A stretch of 13,381 nt of DNA from an uncultured Planctomycetaceae bacterium (GTDB lineage: Bacteria > Planctomycetota > Planctomycetia > Pirellulales > Pirellulaceae): contig CAIYOB010001307.1 in the NCBI GenBank assembly GCA_903927685.1, positions 1 through 13,381 of the forward strand, in the 5' to 3' direction. Under the pieces are notes generated by a model that searched no databases, had not been told where the DNA came from, and was given only the letters and a program-made list of their open reading frames with translations. This document shows, one piece after another, positions 10,101 to 13,381 of this stretch (its first letter is position 1; the number at the start of each line of letters is the position of its first letter). A program made the position numbers and the translations under genes.

Positions 10101-10316
10101 GTCACGGACAATCGCGACCTGTCCGGAATCGGGCAAGCCGTTGGCCTGCGGCTGCTCGCTGGCGTTGGCCTTCGTGGCCAGAATCGACACGGTCGACAGC
10201 AGGTGACGCGGTTCCATGACTTCCAGTTGCATGGTGCGGCACGCCCGCCGGCGTCGCGTCTCTCGCTGTCGATCACGCCCAGACCGCTTCTTGCCAAACG
10301 GTGACCACCAACGCAT
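1..10316 (-). CDS. Giant LEPR-XLL / Calx-beta / cadherin-like / beta-helix surface protein (3' end outside window)
   Basis: A single frame is open from the ATG at 10316 to the window edge, giving 3438 codons and no stop, so the C-terminus is missing. The start follows a strong Shine-Dalgarno (AGGAGAAGGGAGG, 10322-10334). Domains by residue: basic leader 1-30 with LEPR-XLL-like MEPRHLLS at 34-41; two Calx-beta domains (about 60-336, each ending TITIAD or similar); two choice-of-anchor D domains (338-579); Ig/cadherin-like repeats with VLANDSDADNDPLTAVLQA signatures (580-1184); three beta-helix units (1185-1502, 1503-3061, 3062-end) with GGGIYN / STISGN turns and choice-of-anchor Q endings (SPAIDAGDN, TDQRG, DIGAFE). 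Eleven extra beta modules are inserted in units 2 and 3. These families are known from secreted or surface proteins; a structural or adhesive role is inference. No catalytic motif is visible. It lies 41 bp downstream of a TPR-glycosyltransferase gene on the same strand. Confidence 0.93.
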   Translation of the reverse strand, partial: MRWWSPFGKKRSGRDRQRETRRRRACRTMQLEVMEPRHLLSTVSILATKANASEQPQANGLPDSGQVAIVRDAADGQDLLVTFQFGGTGTFDYYSPSSNDYTLSSNVSLNSLFDYNTYSYVTLGTVAIPAGQTSVIVTLMPVNDDQKEVLETATLTLLDGSGGGCSCGGGDYTVSSPSSATITIADNDQWAATVEATDSGAAERGPNETADLGRFTFGRSGETDLSHPLALSFQLGGTGTFDYSSPSYNDYTLSSNVSLSSLFDYNTYSFVTQGIVVIPAGQSSVTVDLTAILDDETEPSETAVVTLRDDTDGGCCCSCGAAAYTVGSPSSASITIADAPPEISVRTLDENGYEQEIDDGSGSVSFGSTSLGTSVEQTFTIYNTGYGVLVLEPASLSWPAGFSLMPPFAGTVAAGASTTFTLRLDATSGGQFHGTVSFASNDPDESPFGFWLYGDVDSPQPEISVRSPDSSGTVQEVYDDSGSVSFDTTSVGAPVDKTFTIHNTGDGVLTLDPASLALPTGVTLLTPFAATVVAGGSTSFTLRLGATLAGNFSGSVSFATNDADESLFNFAISGEVVGGPANRAPTVVNPIADLTVDEDAGVTTIALAGVFADEDLALGDQLVLSLAANDQPAIITASLSGTSLTLSYAANQHGVVHIRVNATDSQGAAAEDEFAVTVSAVNDAPQAVADTYAVSRNGTLSIAAAQGVLANDTDGDADSLTALLAVAPSHGTLTLAAEGSFTYTPASGFLGSDGFAYRANDAMTISDVVQVTLNVVNHPPVAMADELSLPGNACSTFSTADLLSNDDDLDEDPLVVSIVSGVAHGALTPNGNGTYTYVPVHNFVGSDSFTYSVSDGLAGSNVATVVLHVTTPAPGTNFFPTAVSDSYTLAQNTALTVPAAGVLANDSDADNDPLTAVLQAGPSHGTLTYLNPDGAFRYVPGAGFTGTDAFSYVAHDGLDNSNVAEVTLNVTAAPPPPNQAPLAANDSYSVTQGAALIVAAAGVLANDSDADNDPLTAVLQATPSHGTLSYLNANGAFGYVPHTDFTGLDTFSYLAHDGAHAGNVATVTIQVSAAGGGNTPPMIVTPLPDRQRETNSPALTLDLSDVFADSDPGDELTFSIGQNTNSSLVAATLSGSELMLAVTSNQTGTATIRVRATDLAGAFVEDVFQVTVVPHNETGNPPILVNSSDDGPGTDQVVTLRGAIARANTTPGPDLIQFNLPWSDRIIRLSESQPLTITSDVRIAGPADGSVLTITLATTLTPRIRLFAVHAGSAVAISNLMIFGGDLPVGDGGAVWNAGELTLNRVTVAGSTAAAGHGGGIFNASGGTLLLTDSTISGNAAAADGGGLANAGMASLVNVTIAGNGAVGAGSGIASAGATHLRNTLVATNTGSADASGHFASAGHNLVGNGSSATGFDPTGANGDQVGGVGELPVLDPHLGPLQDNGGAAWSHQLLAGSPAIDAGDNGAISETDQRGAARLLDGLDPLDSADAVATVDIGAFEFGTLFVNTAGDVLDSTPLGDGRVDSDPESPGDQVSLRGAVRELNALAGWHAAPGAPGGVLESAIMFSVPLDDLGMAIQGAGEDAAASGDLDLYGNLTIRGRGPLATRIDGFTRTLNGTGLWDRILHIHPGSRVQLESLFLGGGFAPGTGADGTVRGGGILNDGGTLVMSDVTMGGPSYGEYLLTADLGGAIYTRDGQVTIVGSRIEGGAALQGGGLFIESGRVRLDGATYLGANVARNQGGGIYLATGELIVAGASEIAVNSTGVPRPDLPQLPAIQHPEGGGLYVAGGIATITEQSRVRGNTGGHPDFRGAGIFNAAELRIEGGSRVEGNGVAATGTVGLALGGGIYNTASLWIQDSRVTENGASFGGGGIYNAPTGVTQVSGGEISGNLTSVGNGADKGIGGGIYNQEGQVFLSGVRLARNRHSHDGGAIYNAGLDARLTITGCTFDTNWAVTTGGALMNYSGTVTVTDSAFVQNYTPAGNSGWGGAIYNRAQNPRLTSLAQRDLILAAAVNHEQTTVFVNDASILSGLPLPLNLTIDGELVSVTSVDFFRDALRVVRGQSPTSARPHAVSAPVDLVDYLRVDEAGVLGRYRLPLDLLVDDEVMTVTALDARTGLLSVERGRNGTARARHAPGQSVYGIAGSLTISGSTFFNNRAGNSPWHAGKYGGVLHNELHPYVQPTVIENSTFLSNSIDGGVAIWTGPLAHHPWFDVYNGATLEAWEALDEELVGIWTEIANPTGATLFLQNTVLADSVAGDGSHAQEIMGFAGDPVSRAYLDAPEGLSPTQSWLRLSNVEGDFPELPFRIRISWWDEQVQLHDEELLVTAVDGDRLTVMRGQDGQWPIPHPHKALVSWARPGLVVSRDFLAAEVAPVALASLDAPAGLSPTQDSLRLSDVQGFFPSTPFTVRVSQRDGQGQVQSEELEVTAVVTDEQGISLRVLRGRGGTTPVAHPDNCLVTWSRSTAVRSGGHNLIGVDSVAKAHLVASGVDESATTLHLEPEIEGLSDSPNIALFPEVPFKLRVSHLDEHLVLHDEEMLVTAVFAEDRGFGLAVLRGQDGTSPSVHPGGAAVTWSRIGLWMPGDKHGASDLFPVVRQTELIEPQGLTSTGTEFRVADASGFPEAPFGIRVSHVANGTTTAEDLLVVAVNGNTFFVARGAGGTVPVAHPNHSLVAYNGIVAGWFESGLGLLDRDGSALAFTPLPGSPLLERGSHAGLKGLQTAAATGLSATFGFQTPLLMAVVPGAPPTHLAAHVFAADQTLTVDNAAAYPPVPFLIRIEDELLEVLAVDTANNVLTVQRGAFGTAVAEHDSALTILCGSPVGPEATLLNVARASDFPPAPFLVQVGTERMRVTAVDADALTLTVQRGQFGTTAQGHPVLAPLGHGTLLQVDDVSGLPAGQFVVRMGDERMLVTGVDRVHGLLTVQRGFQRTSPGAHLPDASLLYGSDGLSEGFHGRGTLLAAPVTDPAQTEITVRAVWGELPVPFVIRVGQEEMQVTEVTTNGNGVMAWRVVRGVNGTTAAGPHVAGDNVLLLTDARGANRFADGNGDAVPRLDIGAVEARLFAVNSTADRPDLLPGDGLVDTGIPGEVTLRAAVMEADGAPGVATVFLPSGTYHLAQSLDVNSPLLLVGEGAAGTTLSGGAERVLAVHPEGRLRLLSLTVTGGNSAGLGGGVYVDRGHLSVERTVIVGNTAASGGGIANQGGYVTVAQSTISGNTALAEGGGILNLGGEVAIRNSTLSGNTAAGDGGGVRNDAAGQVVLVSSTLAANAAGRGGGLDNLGRVELGNSLVAANTASSGPADLAGRFVSQGHNVIGVRPAAWTTLAAALSLYETQTEISDDVLLPPVPFSILIGSEELLVTQLVGRTLTVLRAQNGTLPGTHAAGDLIRLDGLWRPGDQAGTASAPLAPWLGPLQATHGPVPTHALLANSPAVDAGEDA
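153..347 (-). repeat. Inserted beta module R11 (short type)
   Basis: Residues 3324-3388. The core is PPVPFSILIGSEELLVTQL followed by RTLTVLRAQNGT and THAAGD. It is the only module in unit 3 within the window. It separates GHNVIGVRPAAW from LWRPGDQAGT, the same site that R5 occupies in unit 2. Confidence 0.7.
1218..2072 (-). repeat. Inserted beta modules R7-R10 (short type)
   Basis: R7 is residues 2749-2822 (1851-2072), R8 2823-2884 (1665-1850), R9 2885-2946 (1479-1664) and R10 2959-3033 (1218-1442). The pattern is LL.V......P..PF(L/V)(I/V)(R/Q)(I/V)G.E.M.VTAVD...LTVQRG..GT...H. The tandem lies between LPGSPLLERGS and LTDARGANR, which correspond to adjoining parts of the choice-of-anchor Q domain in unit 1. 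Confidence 0.7.
3144..3176 (-). repeat. 33-bp repeat at start of module R4
   Basis: Partner of 3447-3479; the copies are 303 bp apart. Confidence 0.85.
3447..3479 (-). repeat. 33-bp repeat at start of module R3
   Basis: Matches 3144-3176 (module R4) at 32 of 33 bases, encoding LDAP(E/A)GLSPTQ. The rest of the two modules has diverged much more. Confidence 0.85.
3891..4292 (-). repeat. Inserted beta modules R1-R2 (short type)
   Basis: R1 is residues 2009-2078 (4083-4292) and R2 is 2079-2142 (3891-4082). The shared pattern is a beta strand, then PL.L...DEVMTVTALD...LLSVERG..GT...H....V. They lie between the host turn pieces GGAIYNRAQNPRL and SLTISGSTFFNN, which would otherwise adjoin as one beta-helix turn. 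I do not have a certain database name for this module; similar segments are, from memory, recurrent in phage-tail and large surface proteins. Confidence 0.7.
5811..6764 (-). other. Beta-helix unit 1: CSLREA-like head and intact choice-of-anchor Q
   Basis: Residues 1185-1502. The head VNSSDDGPG...VTLRGAIARAN resembles a CSLREA domain but has no cysteine. Beta-helix turns follow (GGAVWNAG, STISGNAAAADGGGLANAG). The end is a full choice-of-anchor Q segment: GHNLVG, GDQVGG, LGPLQDNGG, LLAGSPAIDAGDN, TDQRG, DIGAFE, all close together. It serves as the uninterrupted reference for units 2 and 3. Confidence 0.8.
7276..7321 (-). repeat. 46-bp repeat, cadherin-like domain (copy 2)
   Basis: Partner of 7579-7624, encoding AAAGVLANDSDADNDP in the next domain. 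Confidence 0.85.
7579..7624 (-). repeat. 46-bp repeat, cadherin-like domain (copy 1)
   Basis: Matches 7276-7321 with 2 differences in 46 bases, 303 bp (101 codons) apart. It encodes the PAAGVLANDSDADNDP segment, the likely calcium-binding loop of the repeat. Confidence 0.85.
8580..9305 (-). other. Two choice-of-anchor D (Ig-like) domains
   Basis: Residues 338-579 are two copies of about 120 residues. Each begins PEISVR, continues with DD.GSVSF..TS.G..V..TFTI.NTG.GVL, and ends VSFA.ND.DES.F.F. This is the choice-of-anchor D / HYDIN-like Ig fold common in large bacterial surface proteins. The two copies are clearly homologous but diverged at the DNA level. Confidence 0.8.
9511..9620 (-). repeat. 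Direct repeat copy A (110 bp) in Calx-beta domain 2
   Basis: Partner of 9961-10070. It encodes the equivalent segment around NDYTLSSNVSLSSLFDYNTY of the second Calx-beta domain. Confidence 0.9.
9961..10070 (-). repeat. Direct repeat copy B (110 bp) in Calx-beta domain 1
   Basis: Matches 9511-9620 in the same orientation with 7 differences in 110 bases by direct reading. The copies are exactly 450 bp apart and in the same reading frame. They encode the strand segment around NDYTLSSNVSLNSLFDYNTY. The flanking parts of the two Calx-beta domains are far more diverged. Confidence 0.9.
10194..10316 (-). other. N-terminal leader with LEPR-XLL-type motif
   Basis: Residues 1-41 hold an Arg/Lys-rich stretch (RRRRACR at 21-27) followed by LEVMEPRHLLS. 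This matches the planctomycete LEPR-XLL N-terminal signature (usually LEPRxLLS) with the L of LEPR replaced by M. The family is found at the N-terminus of large planctomycete extracellular proteins. There is no long hydrophobic core of a classical Sec signal peptide; only a short LLSTVSILAT segment follows. A sorting role is inferred from the family, not shown here. Confidence 0.8.
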
Positions 10317-10321
10317 ACGAA

Positions 10322-10334
10322 CCTCCCTTCTCCT
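10322..10334 (-). promoter_or_regulatory. Ribosome binding site of the giant gene
   Basis: On the minus strand the 41-bp gap between the glycosyltransferase stop and the giant gene's ATG contains AGGAGAAGGGAGG, ending 5 bases before the ATG. This fixes the start at 10316. No terminator is seen in the gap, so the two genes are probably co-transcribed. Confidence 0.8.
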
Positions 10335-10357
10335 GCAGCGCTCTTGTTGCTCGGCTC

Positions 10358-12487
10358 TTATGTCTTCCGTCTGTTTGTGATGCGCGCGCTCCTGACGAGG
10401 CCCGGCGCGGCTGATTCGGTCGTTGTCACGGCTTCATTCAAGGCTTTCTCGAAAAAACGTTCGTACTCCCGGACGGCTTCGGCATCTTCGAACAGGCCCC
10501 TGCTCCGATCGGTGATTTCCGAGCGCCATTCCTGTCGAGAATCTGGGGCCGTCCCCAGGCTCACGGCCAGGGCCACGTATGCCTCGGCCGACGACGGGAT
10601 CCACCGCTGCAACCCCATCTTGTGGTAGCAGCCCAGCGCAAAGCGTCCCACGGCGAAATCGTCCGGCAGACTGACGACGGGCAGGCCCAAGGAAAATGCG
10701 TCGTAGGCCGTAAAGCCAGCGCTATAGTGGGGCGGATCTACCATCAAATCGGCCAGCGTCAGCAGCCGGCGAAAGTCTTCGGGGCTCTGGGCAGGCACGA
10801 AGATCACGCGGCTGGACAGCGAGCCCAGGGTTCGTTGAAAACGCCGGCGCAGTGATTCGGCGGCAGGCCCCGTCCGGCTCTCGATCACCACGAGAAATCC
10901 CCGGGCATCCTCCCGCAGGATGGCGGAAAACAATGCATCGGCATCCGGATGAAACTTGGCGATTCGCTGGGGGCAGCAGTACAGATGCCCCATTTCGGGA
11001 AGCCCGAAGTCGCTGCGTTGGCCCGGCACGGGAGACGGATGGTGCCGTTCGTAAGTCGGTAAGGTTTTCAGCCGCTCGAGCCGCTCGGTGTACTGCTGCT
11101 CCGCCCCAGGTGACTCGATCAAGTCGCTGGAGAGGCAGTAGTCGACCGCCGCCATCCCCGTCGTACCGTGACTGCCCCAGCTTGTACACTGGATCGGCGC
11201 CAAGCGAGCCAACGGCAGGAAGTAATTCAGCGGATCGGTTCCGATCTGCCAGTGGTACAGGACATCGCACCGCGCCGCCGCGACGCGTTCTGCCGCGGTC
11301 CCCAGACGATCGGCGAAGGGGACCCATTCCACGTCCGCACGGCGAATCCCGCGACGACAGGTTTCTAACGCACCCTGCGAACACAGCACGACCGGCTGGA
11401 ATCGCAGCGGATCGAGTCGCTCGATGATTCCACCCATGCTGCGCAGGAAACCGCCCTCATGGTACCGCGTCACAAGAAAGCCGATCCGTGGCTTTCCAGT
11501 TCCCCTGGGAGGATCACGTCTGGGAAAACACGATTCGTACAGCGCGGCGAATTTCTCCAGCAGCGGACGGTTATCGCGTCCATGGTGGGCTAGATGGAAG
11601 GACGGCACAACGCCGTCCACGTCGAGATCCCGCCAATCGTTACCTTTCGCGGCATCTTGGTGATCCTCCAATTCGCCCAACAAACGCTCACGATACCGGT
11701 CCAACTCGGCGACGTCTTGGAAGATGGCCGGACACAGGGCGGCTGCACGCAGTCGCCACAGCGGCTTCTCAGGGCGCAGACGGCTGGCCCGCGCAAAGCA
11801 GGTACCGGCCTCGTCCAAGTGGTCCTGGGCCGCATGCGCGACACCCAGATTCAAGTGCGCCTCGGCGAAACTCGGATTCAGATCGATCGCCCGCTCGTAG
11901 CTGGTCGACGCCTCGGCATACCGGCGATCTGCCAAGAGAGCGTTGCCCAGGTTGTTGTGAACGTCGGCCCGCCGAGGTTGAACAGCTGCCGCCTTCTGGT
12001 AACAGTCGATGGCTTCGCTCGTGCATCCCATGTCCCGGCAGAGATTACCGAGGTTGAAGAGCGCATCGATGTGGGCGGGCTGCAGCCTGAGCACCTCGCG
12101 GAACAGGGCGAGTGCCTCGTTGTGCTGGCCCTGTTCGTGCAAGACCGTGGCCAGGTTCGACATGGCATCGGGATAACGGGCGTTGATTTCCAGCGCCCGA
12201 CGGTAGGCCGCTGTCGCCTCGGAAAGCAGGCCCTGGCCTCGGAGGACCACGCCGAGGTTGTTATGGTAAACGGCTTTCGACCCGTCGATGGCAATCGCCC
12301 GACGGATGCACGCGGCCGCTTCCAGCAGATCCCCCTCCTGCTGGCAGGCAACGCCTAGGAGATGCAGGGCTCCGGCGTGATCAGGCTGGTGCCGCAGGAT
12401 GTCCCGGTAGCGGGCCGCGGCCTGGCGGAAATCGCCCGCTTGGTGGCAGCCGACTGCGGCGGCGAACGGTGGCTCGCTCCGAACCAT
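10358..12487 (-). CDS. TPR protein with SPINDLY/OGT-like (GT41-type) glycosyltransferase domain
   Basis: 709 residues from the ATG at 12487, which follows GAGGG (12496-12500) at 8 bases. An in-frame GTG at 12529 would add 14 residues but has no spaced Shine-Dalgarno. Residues about 7-240 are seven TPRs (for example AHLNLGVAHAAQDHLDEAG). The catalytic part starts near 331 (GKPRIGFLVTRYHEGGF) and has YHWQIGTDPLNYFLP (411 on), IQCTSWGSHGTTG (432 on) and DPPHYSAGFTAYDAFSLGLP (584 on), typical of planctomycete OGT-like proteins. Known GT41 enzymes transfer a sugar from a nucleotide sugar to proteins; donor and acceptor here are not readable. No signal peptide or membrane segment is seen, so it is probably cytoplasmic. 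The giant gene follows after 41 bp, making it a plausible substrate (inference). The usual DFxxH of classical OGT is replaced by TRYHEGG. Confidence 0.9.
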   Translation of the reverse strand: MVRSEPPFAAAVGCHQAGDFRQAAARYRDILRHQPDHAGALHLLGVACQQEGDLLEAAACIRRAIAIDGSKAVYHNNLGVVLRGQGLLSEATAAYRRALEINARYPDAMSNLATVLHEQGQHNEALALFREVLRLQPAHIDALFNLGNLCRDMGCTSEAIDCYQKAAAVQPRRADVHNNLGNALLADRRYAEASTSYERAIDLNPSFAEAHLNLGVAHAAQDHLDEAGTCFARASRLRPEKPLWRLRAAALCPAIFQDVAELDRYRERLLGELEDHQDAAKGNDWRDLDVDGVVPSFHLAHHGRDNRPLLEKFAALYESCFPRRDPPRGTGKPRIGFLVTRYHEGGFLRSMGGIIERLDPLRFQPVVLCSQGALETCRRGIRRADVEWVPFADRLGTAAERVAAARCDVLYHWQIGTDPLNYFLPLARLAPIQCTSWGSHGTTGMAAVDYCLSSDLIESPGAEQQYTERLERLKTLPTYERHHPSPVPGQRSDFGLPEMGHLYCCPQRIAKFHPDADALFSAILREDARGFLVVIESRTGPAAESLRRRFQRTLGSLSSRVIFVPAQSPEDFRRLLTLADLMVDPPHYSAGFTAYDAFSLGLPVVSLPDDFAVGRFALGCYHKMGLQRWIPSSAEAYVALAVSLGTAPDSRQEWRSEITDRSRGLFEDAEAVREYERFFEKALNEAVTTTESAAPGLVRSARITNRRKT

Positions 12488-12533
12488 ACCAGCATCCCTC
12501 GCACGGAAAAACGGCTCAGCACTTGGCACTCAC

Positions 12534-12573
12534 CTGGTTCAATGGTGCCCTCGGCAGCTTCCGAGGGAACCAG
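12534..12573. promoter_or_regulatory. Nested dyad upstream of the operon
   Basis: Two overlapping inverted repeats are present. CCCTCGG (12548-12554) and CCGAGGG (12561-12567) pair perfectly around a 6-base loop, and TGGT/ACCA extends this arm with one mismatch. An outer pair, CTGGTTC (12534-12540) and GAACCAG (12567-12573), encloses the same core. It overlaps the predicted transcription start, so it could be an operator, a leader hairpin or two alternative folds. Confidence 0.45.
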
Positions 12574-12600
12574 ATTCTTACCCAAAGACGGTATTGTCAA
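12574..12600 (-). promoter_or_regulatory. Candidate promoter for the glycosyltransferase-giant gene operon
   Basis: On the minus strand a perfect -35 TTGACA (12600-12595) is followed after 15 bases by AAGAAT (12579-12574), a four-of-six match to the -10 consensus. The spacer is shorter than the ideal 17. It points towards the glycosyltransferase gene and lies about 90 bp from its ATG. This is by pattern only. Confidence 0.35.
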
Positions 12601-12680
12601 GACCCCCAGAAACGGATTTATTTCGTCTCCAACTGTGGGGTAGGGCTGACTGCCTCGGCAGTCCTGGATGTGATGCCTAA

Positions 12681-13070
12681 CGGCATAGTTGGGAATGGCT
12701 CGCCTACAACAACCTGGCGCGCCATTACCGCAACACGCCGAAGGTGGCTTTCAGGATCGAGCAGGGTTAAAACAACTGGCTGCCGGCCCAAGGGGACGAC
12801 GTGCGATTCCACCACGGCGACGCGATTCGCTTCGCAGGCGGTGTGGGCGGCGTGACCATCCCGCTGCGCAAGAAGATCGCCCAATGGAACAAGCGGCGCA
12901 CGACTCACCTGGACGTCCTCGGCCACTTCCACCAATTCATCGACGGTTGGGATTTCGTCGGCTGCGGGTGCCTCGTCGGCTACGACGCCTACGCTTCAGA
13001 AATCGGCGGCGAGTTTCAGCAGCCCACGCAGACGTTCCTGGTGATCGCGGTCGGTGGTTTGAAGACCTGA
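12681..13070 (+). pseudogene. Decayed phage-type metallophosphoesterase, C-terminal remnant
   Basis: In one plus-strand frame the segment reads WLAYNNLARHYRNTPKVAF, reaches an in-frame TAA at 12768-12770, then continues VRFHHGDAIRFAGGVGGVTI, a basic QWNKRR stretch, DVLGHFHQFIDGW and GCLVGYDAYA to the TGA at 13068. The HGD and GHFH motifs and the GGVGG loop match the C-terminal half of calcineurin-like phosphoesterases found in phages (from memory of that family). The N-terminal half with the first metal-binding motifs is absent; the frame meets a TAA at 12678-12680. The internal stop replaces what is probably a Tyr codon (GY/NNW). A GTG at 12801 opens an 89-residue fragment, but it would lack most of the active site, so I call it a pseudogene. 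Confidence 0.65.
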
Positions 13071-13130
13071 CGAATGGCCACCGCGACTCGCCCTGAACTC
13101 CCATTCCCAGCCTTTCAACCAGGAGGTTCT

Positions 13131-13381
13131 ATGCCAGCTCAAGTAACGACGGTCGAGATGTTTGTACGGCGTGAAGTGCGCCGGCAAGAGCGGCGTCTGG
13201 CCGTGTTGTCTCCTGACGGCAAGGGGACGACCGTGACCGGGAGCCGGGAAATCGCGCCTGCCCCGCCTTGCTTTCTGGCCACGTCCGGCCGCACTCGTCC
13301 CGATTTCACGACTCCCAGACCAAGGAGCCACGCCATGACCACGCCCCAACCCGGCGACCGAATCAGACTGGTCGCCATGCC
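13131..13381 (+). CDS. Uncharacterised small ORF running in frame into the DUF4314-like start (partial)
   Basis: The ATG at 13131 follows AGGAGG (13121-13126) at 4 bases, a good ribosome site. The product begins MPAQVTTVEMFVRREVRRQE. No stop occurs before the window edge, and the frame passes straight into the ATG at 13335. The middle part (Pro/Thr/Arg-rich) looks like translated non-coding DNA, so the original small gene may have lost its stop. I do not recognise the N-terminal part. Confidence 0.35.
   Translation, partial: MPAQVTTVEMFVRREVRRQERRLAVLSPDGKGTTVTGSREIAPAPPCFLATSGRTRPDFTTPRPRSHAMTTPQPGDRIRLVAM
13335..13381 (+). CDS. Start of a probable DUF4314-domain small protein (partial)
   Basis: The ATG at 13335 follows AAGGAG (13322-13327) at 7 bases. 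Only 15 whole codons are visible: MTTPQPGDRIRLVAM. This resembles the N-terminus of DUF4314 proteins (GDRIRLVSM followed by an acidic/Pro loop), small proteins often seen near phage or conjugative genes. The family call rests on this short stretch. It lies next to the metallophosphoesterase remnant, consistent with a mobile-region edge. Confidence 0.5.
   Translation, partial: MTTPQPGDRIRLVAM

Larger units (their letters stand above)
9307..10139 (-). other. Tandem Calx-beta domains with cysteine-cluster insert
   Basis: Residues about 60-336 hold two Calx-beta-like domains. Each shows the DYTLSS strand, a VIPAGQ(T/S)S strand, a DD(Q/E)..E..ETA turn and a closing YTV.SPSSA(T/S)ITIAD strand. Both copies carry an unusual segment before YTV: CSC at 165-167 in copy 1 and CCCSC at 315-319 in copy 2. 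Calx-beta domains usually bind calcium and occur in adhesion proteins; whether these copies do is not shown. Confidence 0.8.
12530..12680. other. Intergenic region between the minus-strand operon and the plus-strand remnant
   Basis: About 150 bp without a convincing gene. It holds the candidate promoter and nested dyad. Near its right side is a short perfect hairpin, GACTGC-CTCG-GCAGTC (12648-12663), and a second, ATGCC-TAAC-GGCAT (12673-12686), crosses into the remnant. Neither is followed by a T-run, so they are not clear terminators. Confidence 0.5.

Noticed and set aside
10317..10357. Terminator between the two minus-strand genes
   Set aside because: The 41-bp gap holds a ribosome site and a CTGCAG palindrome but no stem-loop with a T-run.
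11594..12358. Plus-strand open frame of 254 codons
   Set aside because: It lies antisense to the TPR region of the glycosyltransferase, whose seven TPRs are unmistakable on the other strand.
12488..12529. Earlier GTG start for the glycosyltransferase
   Set aside because: The only Shine-Dalgarno-like bases touch the GTG directly, whereas the ATG at 12487 has GAGGG at a normal distance. It remains possible.

Overview
The window looks like a stretch of a GC-rich Planctomycetota chromosome (Pirellulales-like; the group is an inference). The main evidence is the N-terminus of the giant gene, which carries a LEPR-XLL type motif (MEPRHLLS), and the planctomycete style of the proteins: Calx-beta, choice-of-anchor D, cadherin-like, CSLREA-like and choice-of-anchor Q modules, plus a TPR-glycosyltransferase of the planctomycete SPINDLY/OGT-like type.

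Layout. (1) Positions 1-10316, minus strand: one uninterrupted reading frame of 3438 codons that runs off the left edge and encodes a giant, all-beta, probably surface-exposed or secreted protein. From the N-terminus it has a basic leader with the LEPR-XLL motif, two Calx-beta domains with odd cysteine clusters, two choice-of-anchor D domains, about six Ig/cadherin-like domains, and then three successive parallel beta-helix units, each headed by a CSLREA-like segment. Eleven copies (R1-R11) of a 60-95 residue beta module interrupt units 2 and 3 at loops of the beta-helix/choice-of-anchor Q scaffold. (2) Positions 10358-12487, minus strand: a seven-TPR protein with a GT41/SPINDLY-like glycosyltransferase domain, 41 bp upstream of the giant gene and probably co-transcribed with it. 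(3) Positions 12530-12680: intergenic DNA with a candidate promoter and a strong dyad reading towards the glycosyltransferase. (4) Positions 12681-13381, plus strand: a decayed phage-type metallophosphoesterase remnant with an in-frame stop, followed by the start of what looks like a DUF4314 small protein. This suggests the edge of a decayed prophage or other mobile region.

Working model (inference): the two minus-strand genes form a surface-protein module in which the TPR glycosyltransferase may modify the giant beta-rich protein, analogous in layout to adhesin/cytoplasmic-glycosyltransferase pairs such as HMW1/HMW1C. The most unusual feature is the nested architecture of beta-helix units 2 and 3. 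Unit 1 offers uninterrupted versions of two sites that are filled by inserted modules in unit 2, one of which is also filled in unit 3. No rRNA, tRNA, CRISPR array or intact transposon was seen.
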